Positions 44,512-52,751 of a DNA stretch of 64,000 nt are shown piece by piece (positions within the stretch are counted from its first letter, which is position 1; each line of letters begins with the position of its first letter). The stretch is from positions 1-64,000 of the forward strand of contig NZ_JABWGO010000011.1 of assembly GCF_013363995.1 (NCBI RefSeq). Reading direction: 5' to 3'. The notes under the pieces were generated by a model that had not been told where the DNA came from, did not search any database, and was given only the letters and a program-made list of their open reading frames with translations. The position numbers were made by a program, and so were the translations under genes. Source of the stretch: Nonomuraea rhodomycinica. Its GTDB lineage: Bacteria; Actinomycetota; Actinomycetes; Streptosporangiales; Streptosporangiaceae.

Positions 44512-46011
44512 TCAGCTGCCGATCAGTTCACCGTTGGGGCCGACGATCGACTTCGTCGCCGCGTAGTTCGCCTTGTTGTAGACGTCGGCGACCTCGCCGT
44601 CGAAGTAGGCCGAGCTGATGAAGTCGATCCGGTCGTTGCCGTCCTGGTCGTGGAACAGGCTCGTGACGCCGTTGACGTAGCCGGTGCGCTTGTTGTTGTC
44701 GTAGCGCAGCAGCCACGGCGCGCCGTCGGAGCCGCCGGTCATCGAGCACTTCAGCACCTGGTGCGTCTCGACCTTGAACATGTTGACCTGGTAGGTCTTG
44801 GTGCCCGTCCGGCCGGCGCAGATCTTGGGGGTCAGGCCGGTGAAGGGCTTGTCGCCGTCGGGGTGCGGGGCGGCGGGGTAGCCGAAGACGGTCACCTTCT
44901 GTCCCATGGGCTGGTTCCAGGCGACACCCTGCCCGCCGACGACGTCACCGAGCCGGCCGGCGTCCTTGGCCAGGCCGAGGGTGAAGACCGTCCTGAAGTA
45001 GTCGGTCTTGGCGCTCTCCTTGACCCAGTAGCCGATGAAGTAGTGGGTGATGGTGAAGTTGCCGCTGCCGTCGATCTTCCGGTAGCCGGGGCCCTTGTAG
45101 GCTTCGTACTCGCTCTGGGTGACGTGGTCGACGACAGTCTTGGCGGGCTCCTGCGCGCCGTTGCCGTCACCGGTCGGGGCCTTGTCGAAGTCCTCCTTGG
45201 CGACCTCCTTGAAGGCCCGCTTCTTGCCCGGGAAGGACGGTCCGACGACGTCGGTGAGGGTGGACAGCTTCGCCCAGCAGTCGGGCGTCTCGCCGCCGTG
45301 CAGGTCGACGCACTTGTTGTACGTGGCCGCGTCGATGGGTTCGTCCTTGGCCCACTTGTCGCCGGCCCACTTGTCGTACTCCGCCTTGGACACCGTCTTC
45401 TCACCAGCGAGCTCGAAGCCGTTGTGCACCGCCACGAACGCGAAGTCGCCGTCGTAGTCGTCGTAGGTGTCGAGGTCGTAGGCGGTGAAGGCGTACGCGC
45501 CCGCGTACACGCCGAACGGGGCCTTGCCCTGGTAGTAGCCCGGGACGAACACCCACTTGGCGAAGACGTCCTTGCCCTGCTCGTAGACGCAGTGGCCGGC
45601 CGTGGCGACCAGGTTGCGGTTCCTGGCCTGGATGGAGGTGGCGGAGCACCAGCGCTGGTTGCCGGCGCGGTCGAGGAAGAACACCTTGCCGATGGTCTTC
45701 GGCAGGTTCACGTTCTTGGACTTGGGCGCGGCGCCGGTGGTGCCGGTCGGGGCCGCCATGCCGGGCTTGCCGTCGGCCGAGGTGGTCTGGGGGTGCACCA
45801 GCTTGGGCACGTCCTTGGCGTCGACGCGGAACTCGGTGGCCTTCTTCAGGGCGGCGCCGTTGGCGTCCAGCCAGAAGTACGCGGAGCTGTAGGCGTCGGC
45901 GGGCTTGGGGGTGAGGGGGTCGCTCACCCAGCTCGGCGCGGCGGTGGCGGGGGTGGCGAGGGCGGCGGCGCTGAGACCGGCGACGGCGAGGGGTACGAGC
46001 AGGCGCTTCAC
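44512..46011 (-). CDS. Secreted trypsin-fold protein 1, Ser-to-Asp pseudoprotease
   Basis: 499 residues from GTG 46011 with GGAG upstream; signal peptide MKRLLVPLAVAGLSAAALATPATA. Trypsin-like domain: WCSATSIQARNRNLVATAGHC (His retained), GDFAFVAVHNG (Asp retained), but the nucleophile loop reads GGSDGAPW with Asp in the Ser position. An insertion of roughly 145 residues between the Asp and Ser regions contains TVSKAEYDKW, PIDAATYNKC, EVAKEDFDKA and HVTQSEYEAY repeats and the pair C..GGETPDCWAK. Most diverged of the three insertion-bearing copies. Likely a secreted binding protein or proteolytically inactive relative; other functions are possible. Confidence 0.85.
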   Translation of the reverse strand: MKRLLVPLAVAGLSAAALATPATAAPSWVSDPLTPKPADAYSSAYFWLDANGAALKKATEFRVDAKDVPKLVHPQTTSADGKPGMAAPTGTTGAAPKSKNVNLPKTIGKVFFLDRAGNQRWCSATSIQARNRNLVATAGHCVYEQGKDVFAKWVFVPGYYQGKAPFGVYAGAYAFTAYDLDTYDDYDGDFAFVAVHNGFELAGEKTVSKAEYDKWAGDKWAKDEPIDAATYNKCVDLHGGETPDCWAKLSTLTDVVGPSFPGKKRAFKEVAKEDFDKAPTGDGNGAQEPAKTVVDHVTQSEYEAYKGPGYRKIDGSGNFTITHYFIGYWVKESAKTDYFRTVFTLGLAKDAGRLGDVVGGQGVAWNQPMGQKVTVFGYPAAPHPDGDKPFTGLTPKICAGRTGTKTYQVNMFKVETHQVLKCSMTGGSDGAPWLLRYDNNKRTGYVNGVTSLFHDQDGNDRIDFISSAYFDGEVADVYNKANYAATKSIVGPNGELIGS

Positions 46012-46105
46012 TGGGGGGCTCCACAAACTTGTCAAGTGTCTCGTAAGACCCTATCGACCCTCAGGTCACTTAGGTAAGGGTCCGTACCAAAAGACCCGGA
46101 AAAGG

Positions 46106-46137
46106 CCGAAGGGCCCGGCAGAAGCCGAGCCCTTCGG
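46106..46137 (-). terminator. Terminator hairpin after trypsin-fold gene 2
   Basis: CCGAAGGGC (46106-46114) pairs with GCCCTTCGG (46129-46137), with an inner CGGC/GCCG extension, 50 bp past the stop on the minus strand; TTTTCC follows on that strand. Confidence 0.75.
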
Positions 46138-46187
46138 GTCAAGCTGGTGAACGATGACCCAGGGTCGTCGTTCGGTACCGCCAAGAA

Positions 46188-47699
46188 CTACTTGACAAGC
46201 TTGCCGGACCACACGGCCGCAGCGGCCTTGTAGATCGCGGCGGTCTCGCCGTCGAAGATCGGCGAGGTGATCTTGTCGTAGCGGCCGTTGCTGTCGGTGT
46301 CCACGATCAGGCTGGTGACACCGGTGACGTAGCCGAGACGCTTGGCGTTGCTGTACTTGGCGAGCCAGGGGCCACCGTCGTAGCCGGCGGTCACCGGGCA
46401 ACGCAGGCTCTGGTGCTCCTCGACCTTCTTGGCCGGGATCTGCAGAACCTTGGACTCGGTCTTGCCGTAGCACCACTTCGGCGTGACACCCGTGTAGGGC
46501 TTGTTGCCGTCGGGGTGCGGGCCCGCCGGGTAACCGAAGGTACGGACGACGGCACCAGCAGGCTGGTTCCACGCCACACCCTGGCCACCGACGTTGTCAC
46601 CGAGGCGGCCGACGTCCTTGAGGGAGCCGTCCACGATGTAGAACTCGGTGCGGAGGTACTCGACCTTGGCGGTCTCCTTCACCCAGTACTTGACGAAGTA
46701 GTGGGTGATGGTGAAGTTGCCCTTGTCGTCGATCTTCCGGTAGCCCGGGCCGGTGTAGCCCTTGTACTGGGACTCCGTCACGTACTCGGTGTAGGTCGCG
46801 CCGGTGGCCTTGCCGCCGTTGACCTTACCCTCGGGGGCCTTGGCGTAGTCCTCCGCCGAGACCTCCTTCAGAACCTTGACGGCGTTCGGGTAGTCCGGGC
46901 CGACCGTGTCCTGGATGGTGGACGGCTTGGCCCAGCAGTCCGGGGTCTCGCCACCGTTGAGGTCCTTGCACTTGGTGTACTCGGCCTCGGAGATCGCGAT
47001 GTCCTTGGTGAACTTCTGCCCACCGAACTTGTCGAAGTCGGCCTTGGAGACCTGCTTCGGAGCGCCGGCGTTGGGGCCGCCGATGCCGTTGTACACGGTC
47101 ACGAACGCGTAGTCGCGGTCGAAGTCCTCGTACACGTCGAGGTCGTAGTGGGTGAAGGCCTGCTTACCCACGTAGAGGCCGAACGGCGTCTTGCCCTGGT
47201 AGTAGCCCGGGACGAAGACCCAGCGGCTCACGACCTCGTTGTTGGCGGCCATGTCGTAGACGCAGTGCCCGGCCGTGGCGACCAGGTTGCGGTACTGCGA
47301 CTGGATCGAGGTGCCGGAGCACCAGTACAGCTTGCCGTCGCGACCCTCGAAGAAGACCTTGCCGATGGTCTTCGGCAGGTTCACGTTCTGGGTCTTGACC
47401 GCGACCTTCTTCTCCTCGCCGATCGGCAGAGCCGAGCCCGGCTTGGTGTCGGCGGAGTAGCCGCCGCCGCTCTTGATCTTCTTGACCTCGAGCGAGTCGG
47501 GGTTGAAGGCAACGGCCTGCGTCAGCGCGGCGTTGTTCGACTTGGTCCAGAAGTCGACGACCTCGGCGGCCTGCGCCTCGGTCTTGGCCAGAGCGTCAGT
47601 CGCGACGTCGCCCTGGGCCTGAGCAGTGCCGGCCAGACCAGCAGCCAGCAGACCGGTGGCCAGAATGGCGCCACCGGCGGGGAGGAGGATGCGCTTCAA
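46188..47699 (-). CDS. Secreted trypsin-fold protein 2, Ser-to-Asp pseudoprotease
   Basis: 503 residues from TTG 47699 (GGAG upstream; an ATG at 47741 would add 14 unconserved residues). Signal peptide to AQA. His145 in ATAGHC and Asp196 in DRDYAFV are kept; the nucleophile position is Asp441 in AGYDGGPW. Insertion from about 205 to 350 with four V-[ST]-x-x-[ED]-[YF]-like repeats (VSKADF 217, ISEAEY 236, VSAEDY 280, VTESQY 307) and CKDLNGGETPDCWAK. Has its own upstream region with a perfect CRP-type site and its own terminator, so it is transcribed separately. Catalytic activity as a serine protease is not expected. Confidence 0.87.
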   Translation of the reverse strand: MKRILLPAGGAILATGLLAAGLAGTAQAQGDVATDALAKTEAQAAEVVDFWTKSNNAALTQAVAFNPDSLEVKKIKSGGGYSADTKPGSALPIGEEKKVAVKTQNVNLPKTIGKVFFEGRDGKLYWCSGTSIQSQYRNLVATAGHCVYDMAANNEVVSRWVFVPGYYQGKTPFGLYVGKQAFTHYDLDVYEDFDRDYAFVTVYNGIGGPNAGAPKQVSKADFDKFGGQKFTKDIAISEAEYTKCKDLNGGETPDCWAKPSTIQDTVGPDYPNAVKVLKEVSAEDYAKAPEGKVNGGKATGATYTEYVTESQYKGYTGPGYRKIDDKGNFTITHYFVKYWVKETAKVEYLRTEFYIVDGSLKDVGRLGDNVGGQGVAWNQPAGAVVRTFGYPAGPHPDGNKPYTGVTPKWCYGKTESKVLQIPAKKVEEHQSLRCPVTAGYDGGPWLAKYSNAKRLGYVTGVTSLIVDTDSNGRYDKITSPIFDGETAAIYKAAAAVWSGKLVK

Positions 47700-47732
47700 G
47701 GTAACTCCTTGCGCTGTCGTGGAACGCCTCTT

Positions 47733-47760
47733 GCGTCCCATGCGTCAGTAAAGGGATAGC
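47733..47760 (-). promoter_or_regulatory. 28-bp block conserved upstream of trypsin-fold genes 2 and 3
   Basis: The 28 bases here are identical to 49676-49703 upstream of gene 3, while flanking sequence differs. A TATCTT (gene 2) or TATGTT (gene 3) lies 5-6 nt further upstream on the minus strand and could be the -10, which would place the block at the transcript start. Confidence 0.55.
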
Positions 47761-47899
47761 CAGAAGATACAGGCGCGATCTTGGGCTGCGGTAGCCACTT
47801 TGGAAGGAAAACAGGGGGCTTGTCGGCCGTGATCGTTCTGTGATGTTTAGATCGGCTATCGCCACGACTTGTCCGGTGTGCCTGACGCGCCCGTTTTCC

Positions 47900-47924
47900 C
47901 TGATCAACACGAGCGAGTGATCAG
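47900..47924. repeat. Paired TGATCA inverted repeat upstream of trypsin-fold gene 2
   Basis: CTGATCA (47900-47906) and TGATCAG (47918-47924) form an inverted repeat with an 11-nt spacer; possible operator. The rest of 47761-48056 has no gene. Confidence 0.4.
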
Positions 47925-47973
47925 AGTGACTGCTGGGGGCGAGGTGTCGGCGATCAGACCCCGTCGGCATGGA

Positions 47974-47989
47974 TGTGACGCACATCACA
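47974..47989. promoter_or_regulatory. CRP-type operator upstream of trypsin-fold gene 2
   Basis: TGTGA-CGCACA-TCACA, an exact match to the CRP consensus, about 275 bp upstream of the TTG start and 213 bp upstream of the conserved 28-bp block. Confidence 0.7.
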
Positions 47990-48056
47990 CCGCTCGGATG
48001 GCACCGTATGAGCCTCCGCTGCGTCCAAACGGTCCGCACTTTCTCCGGGAACGCCG

Positions 48057-48081
48057 AAGGGCCCGGCGATGCCGGGCCCTT
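48057..48081 (-). terminator. Terminator hairpin after trypsin-fold gene 3
   Basis: AAGGGCCCGGC (48057-48067) / GCCGGGCCCTT (48071-48081), perfect 11-bp stem with a 3-nt loop, 50 bp past the stop on the minus strand. Confidence 0.85.
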
Positions 48082-48130
48082 GACGAGTGAACGCGGGGTC
48101 GATCGGGTCAGCCCGATCGGGGTGCGCTAC

Positions 48131-49639
48131 TTAGAGGATCTTGCCGGACCACACGTTCGAGGCGGCCTTGTAGATCGCCGCGGTCTCGCCGTCGAAGTAC
48201 GGCGAGGAGATGTAGTCGACGCGACCGTTGCCGTCCTGGTCGTTGAAGGTGCTGGTGACACCGTTCACGTAGCCGAGACGCTTGGTGTTGCTGTAGTTGA
48301 GCAGCCACGGACCACCGTCGGCGCCCTCGGTCATCGAGCACTTGAGGGCGATGTGCTCCTCGATCTTCTTGGCGGCGGAGCCGACAAGCTTCTTCGAGGT
48401 CTTCCCGTAGCACCACTTGGGCGTGATGCCGGTGAAGTTCTTGTTGCCGTCGGGGTGCGCGGCGGCCGGGTAGCCGAACACGCGGACGTACTTGCCGGTG
48501 GGCTGGTTCCAGGCGACACCCTGACCGCCGACGTTGTCACCGAGACGGCCGGCGTCCTTCGCGAAGCCCTCGATGATGTAGAAGACGGTCTTGTAGTAAC
48601 CCTTGAGGTCGGTCTTCTTCACCCAGTTCTTCACGAAGTAGTGGGTGATGGTGTAGTTGCCCCGCTCGTCGATCTTGCGGTAGCCCGGGCCCTTGTAGCT
48701 CTCGTACTCGGACTTGGTGACGTTCTCCGTCTTGGTCTGACGGGGCGCCTTGGTGTTGTTGCCCGAGCCCGTGGGGGCCGCGTCGTACTGCTCCTTGGTG
48801 ACCTCGGTGAAGGCCTTGACCGCGCCGGGGTAGTCGGGGCCGACGGCCTCGATCTTCGTGTCGGTCTTCGCCCAGCAGTCCGGGGTCTCGCCGCCGTTGA
48901 GGTCCTTGCACTTCTGGTACTCGGCCTCGGTGATCGCCACGTCCTTGGCATCCTTGATGCCCTGGTACTTGTCGAAGTCGGCCTTGGAGACCTGCTTGGC
49001 GGTGGCACCGCCGAACTGGATGCCGTTGTACACGGTCACGAACGCGTAGTCGCGGTCGTAGTCCTCGTACACGTCGAAGTCGTAGTGCGTGAACGCCTGC
49101 TTACCGACGTAGATGCCCCACGGCGACTTGCCCTGGTAGTAACCCGGGACGAAGACCCACTTGGACATGACGTCCGTGTTGCCGGCCGTGTCGTACACGC
49201 AGTGGCCGGCCGTGGCGACCAGGTTGCGGTACTTCGACTGGACGGAAGTGGCGGAGCACCACTTCTTCTCGCCCTTGCTGTTGACGAAGAAGACCTTGCC
49301 GATGGTCTTCGGCAGGTTCACGTTCTGAACCTTGACCGTGGTCTTCTTCTCCTGGCCGATCGGCGAGGCCGAGCCCGGCTTCGTGTCGGCGCTGTAGCCG
49401 CCCTTGCTCTGGAGCTTGGCGACGTCGCTCTTGTCCCAGACGTTGGACTCGGTCGCGGCCTTGAGGGCCGCACCGTTGCTCTCGGCCCAGTACTGGGCGA
49501 TGGCCTTGGCGTCGGCCGCGCTCTTCGCCATCGGGTCGGTGGCGACGTCTCCGGCGGCCTGGGCGGTGCCGGCGAGGCCGGCAGCCAGAAGGCCGGTAGC
49601 CAGGATGGCGCCACCGGCGGGGATGAGGATGCGCTTCAA
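48131..49639 (-). CDS. Secreted trypsin-fold protein 3, Ser-to-Asp pseudoprotease
   Basis: 502 residues from TTG 49639, closest to protein 2 in length and sequence. Signal peptide MKRILIPAGGAILATGLLAAGLAGTAQA. His in LVATAGHC and Asp in DRDYAFVTV retained; nucleophile loop is EGADGGPW with Asp for Ser. The insertion has QVSKADFDKY, AITEAEYQKC, EVTKEQYDAA and NVTKSEYESY repeats plus CKDLNGGETPDCWAK. Separate promoter region with a perfect CRP-type site, and a hairpin terminator. Probably the product of a recent duplication with gene 2. Confidence 0.87.
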   Translation of the reverse strand: MKRILIPAGGAILATGLLAAGLAGTAQAAGDVATDPMAKSAADAKAIAQYWAESNGAALKAATESNVWDKSDVAKLQSKGGYSADTKPGSASPIGQEKKTTVKVQNVNLPKTIGKVFFVNSKGEKKWCSATSVQSKYRNLVATAGHCVYDTAGNTDVMSKWVFVPGYYQGKSPWGIYVGKQAFTHYDFDVYEDYDRDYAFVTVYNGIQFGGATAKQVSKADFDKYQGIKDAKDVAITEAEYQKCKDLNGGETPDCWAKTDTKIEAVGPDYPGAVKAFTEVTKEQYDAAPTGSGNNTKAPRQTKTENVTKSEYESYKGPGYRKIDERGNYTITHYFVKNWVKKTDLKGYYKTVFYIIEGFAKDAGRLGDNVGGQGVAWNQPTGKYVRVFGYPAAAHPDGNKNFTGITPKWCYGKTSKKLVGSAAKKIEEHIALKCSMTEGADGGPWLLNYSNTKRLGYVNGVTSTFNDQDGNGRVDYISSPYFDGETAAIYKAASNVWSGKIL

Positions 49640-49675
49640 GGGAACTGCTCCTTGGTCTGTCGTGGGTCGCAACAT

Positions 49676-49703
49676 GCGTCCCATGCGTCAGTAAAGGGAT
49701 AGC
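49676..49703 (-). promoter_or_regulatory. 28-bp conserved block upstream of trypsin-fold gene 3
   Basis: Identical to 47733-47760. Begins 37 bp before the TTG start. See the gene 2 entry for the possible -10. Confidence 0.55.
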
Positions 49704-49908
49704 AAGGAACATAGCGCGGTGATCTTTGCAGGTGGAAGCCGGTTTGCCCCATTCGGTAGGCACCCTTACCGCCGTGACCCTTCCGTTACCAGTCAGTGAT
49801 CTTTGCCCAAAGTGATCAAGGCGTCACGTTTTCGCTGGGTATCGCGCGGTTTCGTAACGGCGGAGTAAAGGTGGATCAAACGGACATCACGCTACGTGTT
49901 CGCGTGTA

Positions 49909-49924
49909 TGTGATGTAGATCACA
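49909..49924. promoter_or_regulatory. CRP-type operator upstream of trypsin-fold gene 3
   Basis: TGTGA-TGTAGA-TCACA, exact CRP consensus, 270 bp upstream of the start and 205 bp upstream of the conserved block; nearly the same spacing as for gene 2. The region 49704-50051 has no gene. Confidence 0.7.
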
Positions 49925-50046
49925 GGAACCAAATCGGGCTCCAACTCCGTCTAACTTCGCCTCCGAGCCGGATGATCTTCTGAATCGGCGTCCCCGGCGA
50001 TGTTTTCGACCCCTCCCCACCCTCCCGCGAGCCAAACCGCGGGCAC

Positions 50047-50077
50047 GAAAAAGGGGCCCGGCCGAAGCCGGGCCCCT
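50047..50077 (-). terminator. Intrinsic terminator after trypsin-fold gene 4
   Basis: AGGGGCCCGGC (50052-50062) / GCCGGGCCCCT (50067-50077) with loop CGAA, followed on the minus strand by TTTTTC. Textbook rho-independent form. Confidence 0.93.
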
Positions 50078-50092
50078 CCGTCGAGCGGGGTG

Positions 50093-51259
50093 TTACTTGT
50101 ACAGCTCGCCGTTCGAGCCGACGATCTTGCCGGACCACACGTTCTTGGCCGCGTTGTAGATCGACGCCGTCTCACCGTCGAAGTACGGCGAGGTGATGGT
50201 GTCGATGCGGTCGTTGCCGTCCTGGTCGGCGAACGTGCTGGTCACGCCGTTGACGTAGCCCAGACGCTTGCTGTTGCTGTAGTTGCTCAGCCAGGGGCCG
50301 CCGTCGAAGCCGGGCGTGACGGGGCACTTGAGGCCCACGTGCTCCTCGATCTTGAGCCACGGGGCGCCCACGGCCTTGCCGGTCGTCGCGCCGTAGCACC
50401 ACTTCGGCGTCACGCCGCTGTAGGGGCGGTTGCCGTCCGGGTGCGGGCCGGCGGGGTAGCCGAACGCGCGCACCGTCTTGCCCGTGGGCTGGTTCCAGGC
50501 CACGCCCTGGCCGCCGACGTTGTCGCCCAGGCGGCCCGCGTCCTTCGACAGCAGGATGTAGTAGTGGCCGCCCCAGCTGCGCTTCGGGCCGCTGAACCGC
50601 TCGAAGTCCTTGCGGTCCACCTGCTTGACGCCCTCGAAGGCGATGCCGTTGAAGACGGTGACGAACGCGTAGTCGCGGTCGTAGTCCTCGTAGACGTCGA
50701 AGTCGCTGTGGGTGAAGGCCTGCTTGCCGACGTAGATGCCGAACGGCGCCTTGCCCTCGTAGTAGCCGGGCACGAACACCCAGTTGCTCATCGTGTCCTT
50801 GTTGCTGTCCGTGTCGTACACGCAGTGGCCGGCCGTGGCGACCAGGTTGCGGTAGTTGGACTGCACGGACGTGGCCGTGCACCAGCGGAACTTGCCGGAG
50901 CCGTCCACGAAGAACACCTTGCCGACCGTCTTGGGCAGGTTGACGTTCTGCGCGCGGCCGATGGGCTTCTTGTCCTCGCCGATGGGCGCGGCGGTGCCGG
51001 GGCTGCCGTCCGCGGTGTAGCCGCCCTTGGAGACGAGCTTCCGGACCTCCTTGGCATCCCAGTCGTACGCCGTGGCGGAGCGGAGCGCGGCGCCGTTGGA
51101 GGCCAGCCAGAACGAGGCGACCGAGGCGGCCTGCGAGGTGTTGCGGGCCATGGGGTCGGTGGCGATGTCGGCTCGGGCCTGCGCGGTGCCGGTGAGGCCC
51201 GCGGCCAGAAGGCCGGTGGCCAGGACGACGCCACCGGTCGGGAGGAGGATTCGCTTCAA
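50093..51259 (-). CDS. Secreted trypsin-fold protein 4, Ser-to-Asp pseudoprotease, short form
   Basis: 388 residues from TTG 51259 with GGAG upstream. Signal peptide MKRILLPTGGVVLATGLLAAGLTGTAQA. Catalytic His (VATAGHC) and Asp (DRDYAFVTV) kept; nucleophile loop PGFDGGPW has Asp. It lacks most of the insertion of copies 1-3: only one repeat (QVDRKDFERF) remains before SKDAGRLGDN, so it looks like an internal deletion of about 125 residues. A near-consensus CRP-type site lies upstream and a strong terminator downstream. Confidence 0.87.
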   Translation of the reverse strand: MKRILLPTGGVVLATGLLAAGLTGTAQARADIATDPMARNTSQAASVASFWLASNGAALRSATAYDWDAKEVRKLVSKGGYTADGSPGTAAPIGEDKKPIGRAQNVNLPKTVGKVFFVDGSGKFRWCTATSVQSNYRNLVATAGHCVYDTDSNKDTMSNWVFVPGYYEGKAPFGIYVGKQAFTHSDFDVYEDYDRDYAFVTVFNGIAFEGVKQVDRKDFERFSGPKRSWGGHYYILLSKDAGRLGDNVGGQGVAWNQPTGKTVRAFGYPAGPHPDGNRPYSGVTPKWCYGATTGKAVGAPWLKIEEHVGLKCPVTPGFDGGPWLSNYSNSKRLGYVNGVTSTFADQDGNDRIDTITSPYFDGETASIYNAAKNVWSGKIVGSNGELYK

Positions 51260-51396
51260 GGTAACTCCAGGCTTTGCCTTGTGCTGCCGGGGTTCCGTAC
51301 ATCCCTCGGTGCAGCAGACGGACAGCCGGGAACCTATCGGTCTGACTCCGCGCCTGTGAATTTCGCGAAGCTCATGTCATCCGCCGATGAGGCGGT

Positions 51397-51417
51397 CGTG
51401 ATCTTTTCGAGATCACG
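51397..51417. repeat. Inverted repeat upstream of trypsin-fold gene 4
   Basis: CGTGATCT (51397-51404) and AGATCACG (51410-51417), loop 5 nt. It could be an operator for gene 4 or a weak terminator for gene 5. Confidence 0.45.
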
Positions 51418-51452
51418 TCGTGGCTGATCACCGCGGGGGTTGCCACGCTACG

Positions 51453-51468
51453 TGTAAGTTACGTCACA
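51453..51468. promoter_or_regulatory. CRP-like site upstream of trypsin-fold gene 4
   Basis: TGTAA-GTTACG-TCACA, one mismatch from consensus, 194 bp upstream of the gene 4 start and overlapping the last codons of gene 5. Confidence 0.5.
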
Positions 51469-52553
51469 TTTGCGGGGGTGGTGACCGCCGCCGCGTGGCG
51501 GTAGACCTCGCCGGTGGCGAGGGTGAAGTTGGGCGTGGACATGGCGTCGTAGCCACCCTTGGCGTCCCGGTTCCACGTCAGGCTGTTGATCCCGTTCAGC
51601 GAGCCGAGGCCCTGCGCGGGCTGGTAGTCGATCAGCCACGGGCCGCCGCTGGCGCCCGCGGTGAAGTTGCACGGCTCGATCTGCACGCCGTACTGCAGGT
51701 CGCGGCTGGGGGCGACGGTCCAGCGGGTGCTGCCCGTGCACGACAGGAGCTTGCGCCCGTCGAACGGCCGGGTGCCGTCGGGCTGCGGGCCGGCCGGGTA
51801 GCCGAAGGTGGTGACGCGGTTGCCCACGCCCTTGGCGACGGCCAGGCCCTGGCCGCCGACGTTGTCCTGGAGGCGGCCGACGTCCTTCATGACGAGCTTG
51901 CCGCCCACGGTGGCCCAGGTGAAGCCGCGATGCACGGTCACGAACGCGTAGTCGTAGTCGTAGTCACCCCGGCCGGGCCAGTGCTCGTGCATGCTGATCT
52001 CCGCGCCGACGTAGATGCCGTCGGGCGTCTCGCCGTTGGGGCCGGGGTTCGGGACGAAGATCCACGAGTCGGCCGGCTTGGCCTGGCGGGCGTCGTAGGC
52101 GCAGTGCGCGGCGGTGGCGACGACGCTGTGGTTCCTGGCGGCCACCGCGCTGGCGGAGCACCAGTACTCCTTGGTCCCGAACCGGAAGTACACCTTGCCC
52201 ATGGTCCGGGCGGTCGTGCCCTTGGCCGGCAGTTCCGGCGAGACGCTGAGCGGGACCTTGGCCTTCTTGGCGGGGGTGAGCTGCTCGCTGGGCACGGCGG
52301 TGGCGCCCGCGCTCGTGGAGGACTGCGAGCCCGGCGTCGCGGGACTGTAGCTGTCGGCGTTCTTCAGGACGTCCGGCTTCCAGGTGGCGGCCACCTTCTG
52401 GACGTCCGCGGCGGTCTTGGTGAGCGTCACCGAGTAGACCCAGCTCTCGGCCCGCGCGTACGCCGTCCCCCCGAACGCCGTCCCCCCGAGCACGGGCAGC
52501 GCGAGCAGCGCGCTGAGCGCGACGGCTGCCAGTCGCCGGACCGGGGGGATCAT
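51459..52553 (-). CDS. Secreted trypsin-like serine protease 5, intact catalytic Ser
   Basis: 364 residues from ATG 52553 with AAGGAAGG upstream. Signal peptide ends near AYA. Trypsin-like domain with YWCSASAVAARNHSVVATAAHC (His), YDYAFVTVHRG (Asp) and TAGASGGPW (Ser present), so the triad is complete. No insertion: the Asp region joins KDVGRLQDNVGGQG directly. It shares the N-terminal prodomain-like region (TKTAADVQKVAATW) with copies 1-4. Likely an active V8/trypsin-type extracellular endopeptidase and the nearest model of the ancestral form. Confidence 0.87.
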   Translation of the reverse strand: MIPPVRRLAAVALSALLALPVLGGTAFGGTAYARAESWVYSVTLTKTAADVQKVAATWKPDVLKNADSYSPATPGSQSSTSAGATAVPSEQLTPAKKAKVPLSVSPELPAKGTTARTMGKVYFRFGTKEYWCSASAVAARNHSVVATAAHCAYDARQAKPADSWIFVPNPGPNGETPDGIYVGAEISMHEHWPGRGDYDYDYAFVTVHRGFTWATVGGKLVMKDVGRLQDNVGGQGLAVAKGVGNRVTTFGYPAGPQPDGTRPFDGRKLLSCTGSTRWTVAPSRDLQYGVQIEPCNFTAGASGGPWLIDYQPAQGLGSLNGINSLTWNRDAKGGYDAMSTPNFTLATGEVYRHAAAVTTPANVT

Positions 52554-52751
52554 GGAAATGCCTTCCTTGGGGTGTAAAGGTGGATTTTTCCAGATCAACT
52601 GACTGTATTGCAGCTCAGATGAAGATTCGTTATCTGATCAAGCGTGACTTGTGTCCCATAAGGATGGTGTCAAGTAGGCCGTCCGGATAGGTGAGACTGC
52701 TCCCACGTGTCGGTCGTTGCCGCAGGTCAGGGGCCGAGGCAGGCTGCGAGC

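Noticed and set aside
44650-51427. Long plus-strand frames opposite the trypsin-fold genes
   Set aside because: Repetitive Val/Gly/Leu/Asp products are mirror images of the real genes; signal peptides and conserved motifs are on the minus strand.
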